DNA of 64,000 nt from an uncultured Paracoccaceae bacterium (GCA_947500055.1 CANMQO010000001.1:496001-560000); one strand, 5' to 3'; positions 34,567 through 43,403 are shown, counted from the stretch's first letter. Numbers and translations: made by a program. Notes: generated from the sequence alone by a model not told the origin.

Positions 34567-35504
34567 AACCGGGCGAGCCGGGCGGCCAGAAGCGCATAAA
34601 ATCCTGAGGCATCGATGTCTTTCATGAACATCGCGTTCTTGGGCCGGTCAGTGACCCGCCACCAATCGGCGACCGTCATGCCAAGGGTCAGCTCAGATTC
34701 TGTTTCGATCTCTACATTGATTTGCCGCCCCTGAAACAGCTGCGGTTCGACGAGGTAGGCAATGGTGCATGGGTCATGCAGTGGCGCACCTTCGGAGCCG
34801 TATTTTTCCATGTCGAACCGTTCGAAGAAGTCGGTCCAGGCGGCGACCATATCGCCCACTTTGCTGTGCATTGCGCGGAACGCGTCGATGCGTGGCTTGG
34901 TCGTCAAGGCCTTATGCGTCACATCAAGCGGCATCACTGTCAGGGGGACGCCTGCGCCAAAGACGATCTTTGCCGCCTCCGGGTCCACGTAGATATTGAA
35001 TTCGGCGGTGGGGGTGATGTTGCCCACTTCGAAATAGGCGCCGCCCATCAGGACGATTTCCTGAATGTGCGGAATGATGTCGGGTGCGCGTTGAAAGGCG
35101 GTGGCGATATTGGTCAGCGGGCCGATGGGGCAGAGGGTGACGGTGCCGGATGGTTCGTTGCGCAGGGTTTCGATAATGAAATCAACACCATGCTGGTCCT
35201 GTAACTGCATTTTGGGGTCATCAAGCTGTGGCCCGTCCAACCCGGTTTTGCCGTGCACATGTTCGGCGGTGACCAGTTTGCGGGTCAGAGGGGCGTCACA
35301 CCCTGCAAAGACTTTGACATCGGGCCGCCCGGCAAGTTCGCAAACAATCAGTGCGTTCTTGGCTGTCAATGCAAGGGGGACGTTGCCCGCGACCGCGGTA
35401 ATTCCCAAAAGGTCGATATCTTCGGGCGACGCAAGGGCCAACAAGATCGCGACGGCGTCGTCTTGTCCGGGATCGGTGTCGATGATGATTTTGCGTGGTG
35501 CCAT
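34563..35504 (-). CDS. nucleoside hydrolase (IUNH family)
   Basis: The enzyme hydrolyses the N-glycosidic bond of nucleosides to base and ribose. The 313-residue protein begins APRKIIIDTDPGQDDAVAILLAL, the Ca-binding aspartate cluster of the family, then TVTLCPIGPLTNIATA and VLMGGAYFEVGNITPTAEFN, and near the C-terminus LHDPCTIAYLVEP with the active-site His. ATG at 35504 was chosen because the family N-terminus begins there. It is upstream of and coupled to selO. Confidence 0.93.
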   Translation of the reverse strand: MAPRKIIIDTDPGQDDAVAILLALASPEDIDLLGITAVAGNVPLALTAKNALIVCELAGRPDVKVFAGCDAPLTRKLVTAEHVHGKTGLDGPQLDDPKMQLQDQHGVDFIIETLRNEPSGTVTLCPIGPLTNIATAFQRAPDIIPHIQEIVLMGGAYFEVGNITPTAEFNIYVDPEAAKIVFGAGVPLTVMPLDVTHKALTTKPRIDAFRAMHSKVGDMVAAWTDFFERFDMEKYGSEGAPLHDPCTIAYLVEPQLFQGRQINVEIETESELTLGMTVADWWRVTDRPKNAMFMKDIDASGFYALLAARLARL

Positions 35505-35851
35505 TCTTGATGCCTTTGCGTTTGTTGGCCCCACATTGTCCTTTGCATTGGGCAGGGGCAAGGGGGTGGTGGTGCGGCGGCATATGTCAAGGACCGATAG
35601 GTCGCATTTAACCATGCTGCCCCGCGAAGGCCGTTGGCTGCCGAAACATGATGTTACATCGGTAAATCCTTGCTTGTTGTCGCAAAATTCGAAACGTAAG
35701 CGCAGTTTGGCCCATGATTGTTTCAGGTTTTGGCAGTGCCATGCCGTCTTTGCGGGTTTTTGGACAGACCCATGGTAAACCGGGCCGCGCGACGCCATTT
35801 CTATTGTCGAAGGCGCAAGACCTTCTTACATGTCCCAAAAGGAGAACGAAA
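35505..35851. other. 347-base divergent gap between nucleoside hydrolase and EF-hand gene
   Basis: It must carry promoters for both genes. No further gene is evident; the plus-strand frame is open upstream of the EF-hand start, but this part has no signal peptide or family sequence. No clear repeat or operator was found. Confidence 0.5.
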
Positions 35852-36103
35852 ATGACCCGTACTATGAAGCTGCTGACACCCCTTGCTGTTGTCACTGCGC
35901 TGGCTGCACCAGCCCTTGCACAGGACGCCGCAATCGATGTGAACGGCGATGGGATGTACAGCTTTCCTGAACTGCAGGCTGTAATGCCTGACATGACCGA
36001 AGACGATTTCACAGCGCTCGACAGCACAGGCGACGGCCTTCTGGATGTCGACGAAATTACTGTTGCGACAGAAGCTGGCCTGCTGCCGGCAACTGATGGC
36101 TAA
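35852..36103 (+). CDS. small secreted EF-hand protein
   Basis: The 83-residue protein starts with a signal peptide (MTRTMKLLTPLAVVTALAAPALA) and then has two EF-hand loops, DVNGDGMYSFPEL and DSTGDGLLDVDEI, with the calcium ligands at positions 1, 3, 5 and 12 intact. It should be a periplasmic calcium-binding protein. AAAAGGAG lies before the start. A GC-rich hairpin and a strong intrinsic terminator follow, so it is a single-gene unit. Partner unknown. Confidence 0.88.
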   Translation: MTRTMKLLTPLAVVTALAAPALAQDAAIDVNGDGMYSFPELQAVMPDMTEDDFTALDSTGDGLLDVDEITVATEAGLLPATDG

Positions 36104-36129
36104 CTGACGCCTCTGTCAGATAGGCCAAG

Positions 36130-36165
36130 GCCCCCCGCGTCGCGCCCCAATCGGACGTGGGGGGC
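36130..36165 (+). other. GC-rich hairpin before the EF-hand terminator
   Basis: GCCCCCCGCGTC (36130-36141) pairs with GACGTGGGGGGC (36154-36165), with one G-T wobble. It lies between the stop and the intrinsic terminator and may protect the message 3' end. Confidence 0.55.
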
Positions 36166-36177
36166 TGCATGACAATT

Positions 36178-36214
36178 GCCCGCCCGGAATCCTCCCCTCC
36201 GGGCGGGCTTTTTT
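36178..36214 (+). terminator. intrinsic terminator of the EF-hand gene
   Basis: GCCCGCCCGGA (36178-36188) pairs perfectly with TCCGGGCGGGC (36198-36208), followed by six T (36209-36214). It stops one base before the converging ilvN stop. Confidence 0.92.
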
Positions 36215-36215
36215 A

Positions 36216-36782
36216 TCAGTTTTCCGAGCCGCGTGACAAAGCCGCAACGCCTGTACGGGCGATTTCTTCAAGCCCGAGTGGTTGCATCAATTCTGCAAAT
36301 GCATCGATTTTTTCCGATGTGCCTGTGATCTCAAAAACGAATGAACTCAGGGTGCTATCGACCACATTTGCCCTGAAAATGTCGGCCAGACGGATTGCTT
36401 CAATCCGGTGATCACCGGTGCCGACCACCTTAAACAGGGCCAGTTCGCGTTCGACGGATGGACCTTCAACGGTCAGGTCATTGACTTTGTGGACATCGAC
36501 AATCCGGCCTAGCTGTGCCTTGATCTGGTTGATGATTTGCGGCGTGCCGGTTGTGACGATGGTGATGCGCGACCGGTGACCCAGGTGGTCCACCTCTGCC
36601 ACTGTCAGGCTGTCGATGTTGTAGCCCCGCCCGGAGAAGAGGCCGATGACGCGGGCGAGCACGCCCGGTTCGTTTTCGACTAGAACGGCCAGGGTGTGCT
36701 GTTCTTCCTTGTCGGAAAAAGTCGGCCGAAGTTCATAGGCGGAATGGCTGGTGGCGCCTTTCTTGATTTTGAGCGGTGACAT
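36216..36782 (-). CDS. ilvN: acetolactate synthase small (regulatory) subunit
   Basis: IlvN activates the catalytic subunit IlvB and gives feedback inhibition by valine. The 188-residue protein has an N-terminal ACT domain (HTLAVLVENEPGVLARVIGLF, SGRGYNIDSLTVAEV) and a C-terminal ACT-like domain ending in FVFEITGTSEKIDAFAELM. ATG at 36782 follows AAAGGA. It is split from ilvB by a GT87-like gene on the same strand, which is unusual because the pair is normally adjacent. Confidence 0.95.
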   Translation of the reverse strand: MSPLKIKKGATSHSAYELRPTFSDKEEQHTLAVLVENEPGVLARVIGLFSGRGYNIDSLTVAEVDHLGHRSRITIVTTGTPQIINQIKAQLGRIVDVHKVNDLTVEGPSVERELALFKVVGTGDHRIEAIRLADIFRANVVDSTLSSFVFEITGTSEKIDAFAELMQPLGLEEIARTGVAALSRGSEN

Positions 36783-36795
36783 GGTCGGCGTCCTT

Positions 36796-37986
36796 TCAGA
36801 TTTCTTGTTGCGGTGTTCCGCTGGCTGCGGCGAGGCATAAACCAAGCGTCAGAAGCAGCACAGGGGGGATGACAAAGACAGGAGCAATTGTGCCGTGGCC
36901 GATTGTGGCGGCGTACCAGACCGACAGTCCGGGGCCGAGCCAGGCGACAAATAGAGCAAGGCCCAACAATGGCCCAATCGCATGTTTTCTGACCTTGAGC
37001 AGAAGCATAGCGGCGATTGCGAGGAATGCGCCATCGTAATGCCATAGATAGGGTGTTGCGACGGGGATAGCTGCAAACAGAAGCCCCACAGCGATGTCGG
37101 AGTGAACGGAATATCTGCGCCAGACTGCAAATATCACAACAGCCAGAAGCAAGGCGAGACCGATATTCAGGCCAATGGCAGTCTGGGGGTCAATTCCAAG
37201 ACGCGACAGGACGGCAGAGATACTTGCCATGTTATCGCGGCTACCCATTTCATTCATGGTGCCGGTTGCGTGATGCATTGAGACGTTTCGCCATGCGGGC
37301 CAGTAATCCGCGCCAAAATGCAGAATTGCGCCCACATGGATCGTGATGGACGTCAGCGCGGCGACAATGATGGTACGGAACGCCAATATCGCAACAAGTG
37401 CTGCCGGGATCAGTAGACCAAGTGTCGGCTTGATCGTCAGGCAACCAATCAGCAAGCCTGCGAGTATTGCGCGATCTGCCCGCATGGCTGCAATTGCACC
37501 AAGGAGACCGGCAATCCAGAGCAAGGTGAACTGTCCGGCCAACAGTGCGGGTAGCATTGCAGGGGCCAGAAGGGTCGCAACGAGGAGATCGTTGCGGTTG
37601 CGTGTGAAGCTGCGCAGCGCTGCGGCAAGTGCTGTGAGTGAGAGGGCGTTGAATAGCACCCATGCCGGAAGGAATGGCAAGGCGCCAAATGGCGCAAGAA
37701 GCGCCATCGCAGGGGCAGGATGTACCCAAGGCAGCCACGTCATTGAACAGGCGCCAAAGGCTGCGCGCAGCGCGTTCTGGTCAAAGGCAAGCAATGGCGT
37801 GCCCTTGATCGCGAAACCGCCGGCGGCCCAGAACACGTGGAAATCAATGATCTTTTCGGAACAACCGTCTGTTCCGGGTTGATCAATGCCATTGATGGCG
37901 AAAGCTGCCAGAAGCAGAAGGCCAGCGCCTGCATTCAGCCCAGCCAGCCTTCGGTAGAGGCGACACCCCTCGCTTGTCTGGCTCAT
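36796..37986 (-). CDS. GT87/DUF2029-type polytopic membrane protein
   Basis: The 396-residue protein has about ten hydrophobic segments and the DUF2029 (GT87) marks: IDFHVFWAAGGFAIKGTPLLAFD after the first helix, a shape seen in polyprenyl-phosphate-sugar-dependent mannosyltransferases, and PTLGLLIPAALVAILAFRT later. It may move a sugar from a lipid carrier on the outer face of the inner membrane. It lies between ilvB and ilvN and 14 bases before ilvN, so it is probably co-transcribed although its role is unrelated. The start has no strong ribosome site; a GTG at 38013 is an alternative. Confidence 0.8.
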   Translation of the reverse strand: MSQTSEGCRLYRRLAGLNAGAGLLLLAAFAINGIDQPGTDGCSEKIIDFHVFWAAGGFAIKGTPLLAFDQNALRAAFGACSMTWLPWVHPAPAMALLAPFGALPFLPAWVLFNALSLTALAAALRSFTRNRNDLLVATLLAPAMLPALLAGQFTLLWIAGLLGAIAAMRADRAILAGLLIGCLTIKPTLGLLIPAALVAILAFRTIIVAALTSITIHVGAILHFGADYWPAWRNVSMHHATGTMNEMGSRDNMASISAVLSRLGIDPQTAIGLNIGLALLLAVVIFAVWRRYSVHSDIAVGLLFAAIPVATPYLWHYDGAFLAIAAMLLLKVRKHAIGPLLGLALFVAWLGPGLSVWYAATIGHGTIAPVFVIPPVLLLTLGLCLAAASGTPQQEI

Positions 37987-38175
37987 CGCGGCACCCGAGC
38001 TTTGCGATGGCACTCGATTTGCCGCGCACCACCAAGGAACCTGATGCTGCAGGCGATGATCGGACCAATATTCAGTGCGCGCGATAGCATGACAGTTCCA
38101 TTCGTCGGAGGTCAGAGTTGCGTCGGCAAAATGTCGGACCCCAACAGGCGGTCTGGTGGGGTTGGCAAGTGCCGA

Positions 38176-39930
38176 TCAGACCATCACCGCCCCGTCGGAT
38201 TTGATTGCATTGGCCACGTCTGCGTTTTCACCCAGCAGCATTTCATTATGCGGCTTGCCTGACGGGATCATGGGGAAGCAGTTTTCGTGTTTTTCAACCA
38301 GACAGTCGAACAGGACCGGGCCGTCATGTGTGATCATCTCCATAATCGCGTCATCCAGACTGTCGGGATCGTGGCATTGAATGCCCTTGGCCCCGAAGGC
38401 CTCGGCCAGTTTCACGAAATCGGGCAGGCTTTCAGACCAGCTGGAGGAATAGCGTTCCCCATGCAGCAGTTCCTGCCATTGCCGTACCATGCCCAAGCGT
38501 TCGTTATTCAGGATGAATTGTTTGACGGGCAGGCGGTATTGCATGGCAGTGCCCAGTTCCTGCATGTTCATCAGCCATGAGGCTTCGCCAGCGACGTTGA
38601 TAACCAGCGCGTCCGGGTGGCCCGTTTGCACGCCGATCGAGGCGGGGAAGCCGTAGCCCATAGTCCCCAGCCCACCGGAGGTCATCCAGCGGTTGGGATC
38701 CTCGAACCCCAGATATTGCGCGGCCCACATCTGGTGTTGCCCCACTTCGGTGCAGATGTAGCGGTCGTATTTCTTGGTCAGTTCCTCAAGCCGCGACAAT
38801 GCGTATTGCGGTTTGATGATCTTGCCTTCCTGTTTGAAGGACAGGCAGTCGATTTTCTTCCATTCATTGATCTGGTGCCACCATTTGGTGACATTTTCCC
38901 TATCCGTCTTGCGGCCACGGGATTTCCAGACGTTCAGCAGGTCCTCCAACACATGGGCGCAATCACCCAGGATCGGGATGTCGACCTTGATCACCTTGTT
39001 GATGGATGAGGCGTCGATATCGATATGTGCCTTGGTCGAGCCGGGGCTGAACGCATCCAGCCGCCCGGTGATCCGGTCGTCGAACCGCGCACCGATATTG
39101 ATCATCAGGTCGCAGTCATGCATGGCCATATTGGCCTCGTACAGCCCATGCATGCCCAGCATGCCGATCCAGCTGTCACCAGATGCCGGATAGCTGCCCA
39201 GCCCCATCAGGGTGGAAGTGATCGGAAAGCTCGTGGCAGCCACCAGTTCACGCAGCAGCTGGCTGGCGGCGGGGCCGGAGTTGATCACGCCGCCGCCGGT
39301 GTAGAAGACGGGCCGTTTCGCTGTTTCCATAGCCTTGGCCAGTTCGGTGATCATCTCCATGTCGCCTTTGACCTGTGGGGCGTAATGGGTTTCGACCTGC
39401 CGGGCCTCGGTGTATTTTCCGGTGGCGAATTGCACATCCTTGGGGATGTCGATGACAACAGGGCCGGGGCGGCCGGATGTGGCGATATGGAACGCCTCAT
39501 GCATCACCGATGCCAGCTTATCCGTCTCTTTCACCAGCCAGTTATGTTTGGTGCAGGGGCGGGTGATGCCGACGGTGTCAGCCTCCTGAAACGCATCAGA
39601 GCCGATCATGAAGGTCGGGACCTGACCGGTCAGAACAATGATCGGGATGCTGTCCATCAGCGCGTCCGTCAGACCGGTGACCGCATTTGTGGCACCGGGG
39701 CCGGAGGTGACCAGCGCAACACCGGGTTTGCCGGTGGCTCGTGCGTAACCTTCAGCCGCGTGAACCGCACCTTGTTCGTGGCGCACCAGAACGTGCTGGA
39801 TGTGGTTTTGCTGAAAGATCTCGTCGTAGATCGGTAGGACGGCGCCACCGGGGTAACCAAATACGACGTCCACGCCCTGATCTATCAGAGCTTGTACGAC
39901 CATTTTTGCGCCCGTCATGGCTTTTGTCAT
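38176..39930 (-). CDS. ilvB: acetolactate synthase large subunit
   Basis: IlvB condenses two pyruvates (or pyruvate with 2-oxobutyrate), the first step to valine, leucine and isoleucine, using thiamine diphosphate and FAD. The 584-residue protein has FGYPGGAVLPIYDE, the catalytic Glu52 in RHEQGA, VTSGPGATNAVTGL and the C-terminal ThDP domain with ILNNERLGMVRQWQ. The Mg-ThDP motif reads GEAS at 448-451 instead of the usual GDGS. A leader peptide and terminator lie upstream, so it is probably attenuated by branched-chain amino acids. Confidence 0.96.
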   Translation of the reverse strand: MTKAMTGAKMVVQALIDQGVDVVFGYPGGAVLPIYDEIFQQNHIQHVLVRHEQGAVHAAEGYARATGKPGVALVTSGPGATNAVTGLTDALMDSIPIIVLTGQVPTFMIGSDAFQEADTVGITRPCTKHNWLVKETDKLASVMHEAFHIATSGRPGPVVIDIPKDVQFATGKYTEARQVETHYAPQVKGDMEMITELAKAMETAKRPVFYTGGGVINSGPAASQLLRELVAATSFPITSTLMGLGSYPASGDSWIGMLGMHGLYEANMAMHDCDLMINIGARFDDRITGRLDAFSPGSTKAHIDIDASSINKVIKVDIPILGDCAHVLEDLLNVWKSRGRKTDRENVTKWWHQINEWKKIDCLSFKQEGKIIKPQYALSRLEELTKKYDRYICTEVGQHQMWAAQYLGFEDPNRWMTSGGLGTMGYGFPASIGVQTGHPDALVINVAGEASWLMNMQELGTAMQYRLPVKQFILNNERLGMVRQWQELLHGERYSSSWSESLPDFVKLAEAFGAKGIQCHDPDSLDDAIMEMITHDGPVLFDCLVEKHENCFPMIPSGKPHNEMLLGENADVANAIKSDGAVMV

Positions 39931-39970
39931 TGTTTTCGCGTCCTATCGCAGTGTTGTTTTCGTTTGGCAC

Positions 39971-40004
39971 AAAAAAACCCCCGAGGATGTCGGGGGCGCA
40001 TGGG
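39971..40004 (-). terminator. attenuator terminator upstream of ilvB
   Basis: Read on the minus strand, CCCCCGA (39990-39996) pairs with TCGGGGG (39978-39984) across a five-base loop and is followed by seven T (39971-39977). It ends 41 bases before the ilvB start and after the leader peptide, the standard position of an attenuator terminator. The sequence CCCATGCGC just before it (39996-40004) can pair with the leader-peptide region at 40030-40038. Confidence 0.85.
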
Positions 40005-40022
40005 ATCGTTATGGTTTCACCG

Positions 40023-40070
40023 TTACCGGCCCATGCGCGCGTTTCTCACAATTAGTACGACGTTTTTCAT
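40023..40070 (-). CDS. ilvB leader peptide
   Basis: A 15-residue reading frame, MKNVVLIVRNARMGR, starts at 40070 behind AAAAGGAAC and stops at 40023. Codons 4-8 (40047-40061) are Val-Val-Leu-Ile-Val, exactly the end products of the IlvB pathway. A terminator follows. This is the expected design of ribosome-mediated attenuation: stalling at these codons when branched-chain amino acids are scarce should change the RNA fold and let transcription enter ilvB. The frame is too short for a routine gene list. Confidence 0.85.
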   Translation of the reverse strand: MKNVVLIVRNARMGR

Positions 40071-40270
40071 CGGGGTTCCTTTTGCGTAGCGGGAACTTAG
40101 TCTGCGTGCGCAGGGGGGTCAACACCGGAAAATAGAGAAAATGTCGCTATGTGGCGGAAAATCGCAACTTTATTTCGGGCAATGTGATGCTGGCGAAACT
40201 TGCGAAAGATTGCATGACGGAGGGCGACGACATGCCGCCAGTCCAACCACAATTGCGGATCAGGGCCGAT

Positions 40271-40930
40271 TCAGGTTTTGCGGGAAAACTTGTATTCGAC
40301 CTGATAGGACGGCTGATTGATCTTTGACTGGCCAGCCGCAGTATGCAGTACCAGATGCACCACCGTGAACACTGCTGTCAGAACAATGGCGTAGACCGCA
40401 AGAATTTGCAGCATTGGCACCTGAAAGTTCAACTGTGGCATGTTGGCGATGAAGAGTGGCCCAAACCATGACACGGTTGAGATGATGCCGGCGCTGACTA
40501 ACAGATGCTGCTGCTTTCGGGTTGCCCCCTGTAGCATGGTCTTGCCAACCTGCGACCGCAGGAAAGGCAGAACGGTTTTGTGAATAAAAAAACCATTGAT
40601 CGTCAGGATCACCACGATGATCATTTTCGCCCAGATTTTCCCGTTGATCAGATTAATCGGATCGTAGAACCAGTAGAAGACGAGAAACCCCAGCCCGGTA
40701 ACCCACAACAGCCGCAACCCTGCCGCCACGATGTCGGAACAGAAGGTGATGAATTCGCAGTTCTGTTTTGTGATGACGCGTCCCGGCAGATATTGCAGGA
40801 TCATCATATCCAGCAACATCGCTGCGCCCAACCCAAGCGCCAATCCGATAAAGTGGACGATCCGAAGAATGTTACGTGCCATTTGTTCTGGGTCGCTTGT
40901 CAGCGCGAGCAATATCTCAGAATGGTTCAT
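40271..40930 (-). CDS. unknown polytopic membrane protein
   Basis: I do not recognise this 219-residue protein with certainty. It has five or so hydrophobic segments (IVHFIGLALGLGAAMLLDMM, LLWVTGLGFLVFYWFY, MIIVVILTINGFFIH, LLVSAGIISTVSWFGPLFI, AVYAIVLTAVFTVVHLVL), and the His in IVHFIGL and in IHKTVL resemble haem-ligating or CopD-like membrane proteins. GGGGACGAAT before the start gives a ribosome site. It stands alone between the ilvB leader and a 417-base gap. A role in electron transfer or copper handling is only a suggestion. Confidence 0.7.
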   Translation of the reverse strand: MNHSEILLALTSDPEQMARNILRIVHFIGLALGLGAAMLLDMMILQYLPGRVITKQNCEFITFCSDIVAAGLRLLWVTGLGFLVFYWFYDPINLINGKIWAKMIIVVILTINGFFIHKTVLPFLRSQVGKTMLQGATRKQQHLLVSAGIISTVSWFGPLFIANMPQLNFQVPMLQILAVYAIVLTAVFTVVHLVLHTAAGQSKINQPSYQVEYKFSRKT

Positions 40931-41347
40931 ATTCGTCCCCAAGTCCTGCCAGAAGAGTCCCCATCTTCGGGCAAAGTGAGTGGTGTGGGTGCCGTGATCG
41001 GGACACACGGTAACTCGTAAACACAAAACAGACCCCCACTAGGCATCGACATATATTGATCGATCAAGTGCGCAGATTTCACCCAAGTGGAGTAGGCGAA
41101 AAACCGCCGATCCACCCGTACTTGCTGGGCCGACTTGGGCAGTGCTGTGGCAGATAGCGAATTGTCTTAACGCTAGGTCAATAATTTATCAGGAAAAATT
41201 GGGATAGAATCACATTTTGACCCTTCGGAGCACCGGTCCAATTTTTGACAAAATTTATGCGAAAAACCGCCTATCCGACCTTGCGATGGCGAAACGGCCC
41301 CGCGGTAAATCTGTGGCATATTTGCTACCATTTTGACGGTTGCGGAC
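40931..41347. other. 417-base gap upstream of the membrane protein
   Basis: No gene is supported here. It contains the perfect palindrome TTGATCGATCAA (41056-41067) and otherwise ordinary sequence. It includes the promoter of the membrane-protein gene and the 3' end of the desaturase message. Confidence 0.5.
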
Positions 41348-42274
41348 TCACGACTGACCGTCGTTTCGCCCCTCTGCATGTCCGATAAAGGGATGTTGGA
41401 CCGGCTGCTTCACCTCAAAGGCGAACCGTTTGGCGATGTCGCTATAGCCGAGGAATAGAGTGTTTTCATTCGCGGACAGGAATTGCTGCCGTCGTTCGGT
41501 GTAAAGCGCGGGTAGATCATACCAAGGCGTGCGCGGGTTGGCGTGATGCACGATGTGAAGATTGTTATTGAGGTAGAGCAGGGCGAGCGCGGGGTGCGCC
41601 TCGACAATGGCAGAGCGCGCGCCGACGTTTTCAGCGGCCTGATGTTCGGCATAGGCACGCATCGCGGTCAATGACAGCGCCGGGTAGACGACGCAGAGAA
41701 AGTAGACCCATAGTGGCATTTGAAAGACCAAGGTCAGGATGCAGACCAGTGCCAGTAGCCCGATCGCATGCAGTGCCCAGGCACGCCTGACCCCCGGCTG
41801 ACCGGCACGAAGACGTGAAAACTCGGTGCGCGCAAAACCGATGATAGTCAGCGCCGGGCCAATCACGAGCCGCCCGACAAAGGTATTGTTCAGCGCAAAG
41901 ATAAGCCGTTGGAAATCATTCATCCGCCGCACGTCATTTTCACACCAGAAATAGCTTTCCGGGTCCTCGAACGGATCAGTCAGGTGTTCGTCCCTGTGAT
42001 GCTGCAGATGCAGATCGCGGTAGCGTCGGAAGGGAAATACAGCCGCCAATGGCAGGCTGACCATGGCCTCATTCATCCAGCGCCACCGGGTTGGGTGGTC
42101 ATGAATGGCTTCATGTTGAAGTGAGGTGTGGAATGCGGCCAGAAAGGGTAGCGCGATCAACCCGGCAAGCCAGAAAGGCGTTGTCCATAGGGATGCTGCA
42201 AAGGCCCATAGCCCGTAGCACGCGATGATCAGGGTTAACGTCACCCATTCCTTGCGCAGAAAACTCGCCTTCAA
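41348..42274 (-). CDS. membrane fatty acid desaturase
   Basis: The 308-residue protein is a di-iron membrane desaturase or hydroxylase. The three histidine boxes are HEAIHDH (HxxxH), HLQHH (HxxHH) and HIVHH (HxxHH), with hydrophobic segments before and between them. It probably places double bonds in membrane fatty acids, which fits a marine bacterium. The start codon appears to be TTG at 42274 with AAAGG eight bases upstream; no ATG is nearby. The electron donor and regiospecificity are unknown. Confidence 0.9.
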   Translation of the reverse strand: MKASFLRKEWVTLTLIIACYGLWAFAASLWTTPFWLAGLIALPFLAAFHTSLQHEAIHDHPTRWRWMNEAMVSLPLAAVFPFRRYRDLHLQHHRDEHLTDPFEDPESYFWCENDVRRMNDFQRLIFALNNTFVGRLVIGPALTIIGFARTEFSRLRAGQPGVRRAWALHAIGLLALVCILTLVFQMPLWVYFLCVVYPALSLTAMRAYAEHQAAENVGARSAIVEAHPALALLYLNNNLHIVHHANPRTPWYDLPALYTERRQQFLSANENTLFLGYSDIAKRFAFEVKQPVQHPFIGHAEGRNDGQS

Positions 42275-42365
42275 ACCCGGCCCTTTAATCTGTGTCAGAG
42301 AATCGCGCGGGCAAAACCGCTCACGACTGCGTGATCGTGGGCGGTGTTGGCATTTCGGTCAAGAA

Positions 42366-43235
42366 TTATTCGTCTGCCGGTTTGATCTTGTCCCAGGTCC
42401 TGGTATTAAAATCGGCTGCTGCATGTCGTTCGCGCAGCTGTTCGTTCTCTTCACCCCAGGCGCGATTGACCATCTTGCCGCGCTTAAAGGCGGGACGGGC
42501 ATAGATCGCATCGGCCCAGCGGTTCACATGTTTATATGACCCGACGTCCAAAAACTCTGCCGCGTCATAAACCAGCCCTTTGACCAGTGCGCCGTACCAA
42601 GGCGCGGTTGCCATATCGGCGATACTGTAGTCATCGCCAGCAAGGAACGCGCGGTCCGCGAGGTTGCGGTCCAACACATCAAGCTGGCGCTTGGCCTCCA
42701 TTGCGAAACGATTGATCGGGTATTCGAATTTCTCGGGGGCATAGGCGTAGAAATGACCGAACCCTCCACCCAGATAGGGGGCGGAACCTTGCAACCAGAA
42801 AAGCCAGTTGAGCGCCTCGGTCCGCCCCTTGATATCCAGCGGCAGGAAGGCACCGAATTTCTCGGCCAGATAAAGCAGGATCGCCCCGCTTTCGAAAACG
42901 CGGCTGCCGGTGCTGTGATCCATCAGGGCTGGGATCTTGGAATTGGGGTTGATATCCACAAATCCGCTACCGAACTGGTCGCCTTCCTGAATATTGATCA
43001 GCCATGCGTCATATTCGGCATCATGCCCGGCCTCCAACAGCTCCTCCAGCATGACGGTGACCTTGACACCGTTGGGTGTCGCCAGCGAGTATAACTGCAA
43101 CGGGTGGTTGCCAATTGGCAGCCGGTGATCGTGGGTCGGCCCGGCGATGGGCCGGTTGATACTGGCAAATTTACCGCCGTTTTCGGCGTCCCATGTCCAG
43201 ACTTTTGGTGGGTTGTAAGCGGGGGTGTCAGTCAT
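42366..43235 (-). CDS. yghU: YghU-type glutathione-dependent disulfide oxidoreductase
   Basis: The 289-residue protein is a glutathione S-transferase relative of the YghU class, which reduces disulfide bonds with two glutathiones. Typical sequence: NRPIAGPTHDHRLPIGNHPLQLYSLATPNG (in pieces), VKVTVMLEELLEAG, DQFGSGFVDINPNSKIPALMD, and SAPYLGGGFGHFYAYAPEKFEYPINRF. ATG at 43235 follows GGAG by six bases; an upstream ATG at 43256 has no ribosome site. The length is that of the family. Divergent from the LysM gene. Confidence 0.93.
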   Translation of the reverse strand: MTDTPAYNPPKVWTWDAENGGKFASINRPIAGPTHDHRLPIGNHPLQLYSLATPNGVKVTVMLEELLEAGHDAEYDAWLINIQEGDQFGSGFVDINPNSKIPALMDHSTGSRVFESGAILLYLAEKFGAFLPLDIKGRTEALNWLFWLQGSAPYLGGGFGHFYAYAPEKFEYPINRFAMEAKRQLDVLDRNLADRAFLAGDDYSIADMATAPWYGALVKGLVYDAAEFLDVGSYKHVNRWADAIYARPAFKRGKMVNRAWGEENEQLRERHAAADFNTRTWDKIKPADE

Positions 43236-43403
43236 TGTCGGCTCCGGTTCGGTCATGGCATCGGTCGACAGCAAGCCGTTGAATTTGGGTGAACACAAGT
43301 CAAATCGCTGCCGAACATTGGATCGTTAGGATTTTGTCAACATTTTGCCTTGTTTCGAGCGATAGTGGCGGCATCGGAAACCTATAATTTGAGGAAATAG
43401 AGA

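Noticed and set aside
36178..36214. EF-hand terminator acting for ilvN as well
   Set aside because: On the minus strand the stem is followed by AATTG, not a T-run, so it serves only the plus strand.
41056..41067. TTGATCGATCAA as an FNR/FnrL site
   Set aside because: FNR sites have TTGAT-N4-ATCAA; this palindrome has a two-base centre.
43383..43388. Perfect TATAAT upstream of the LysM gene as its -10 box
   Set aside because: It lies 16 bases before the start, so the ribosome site would be at the transcript start, and there is no -35 at the right distance.
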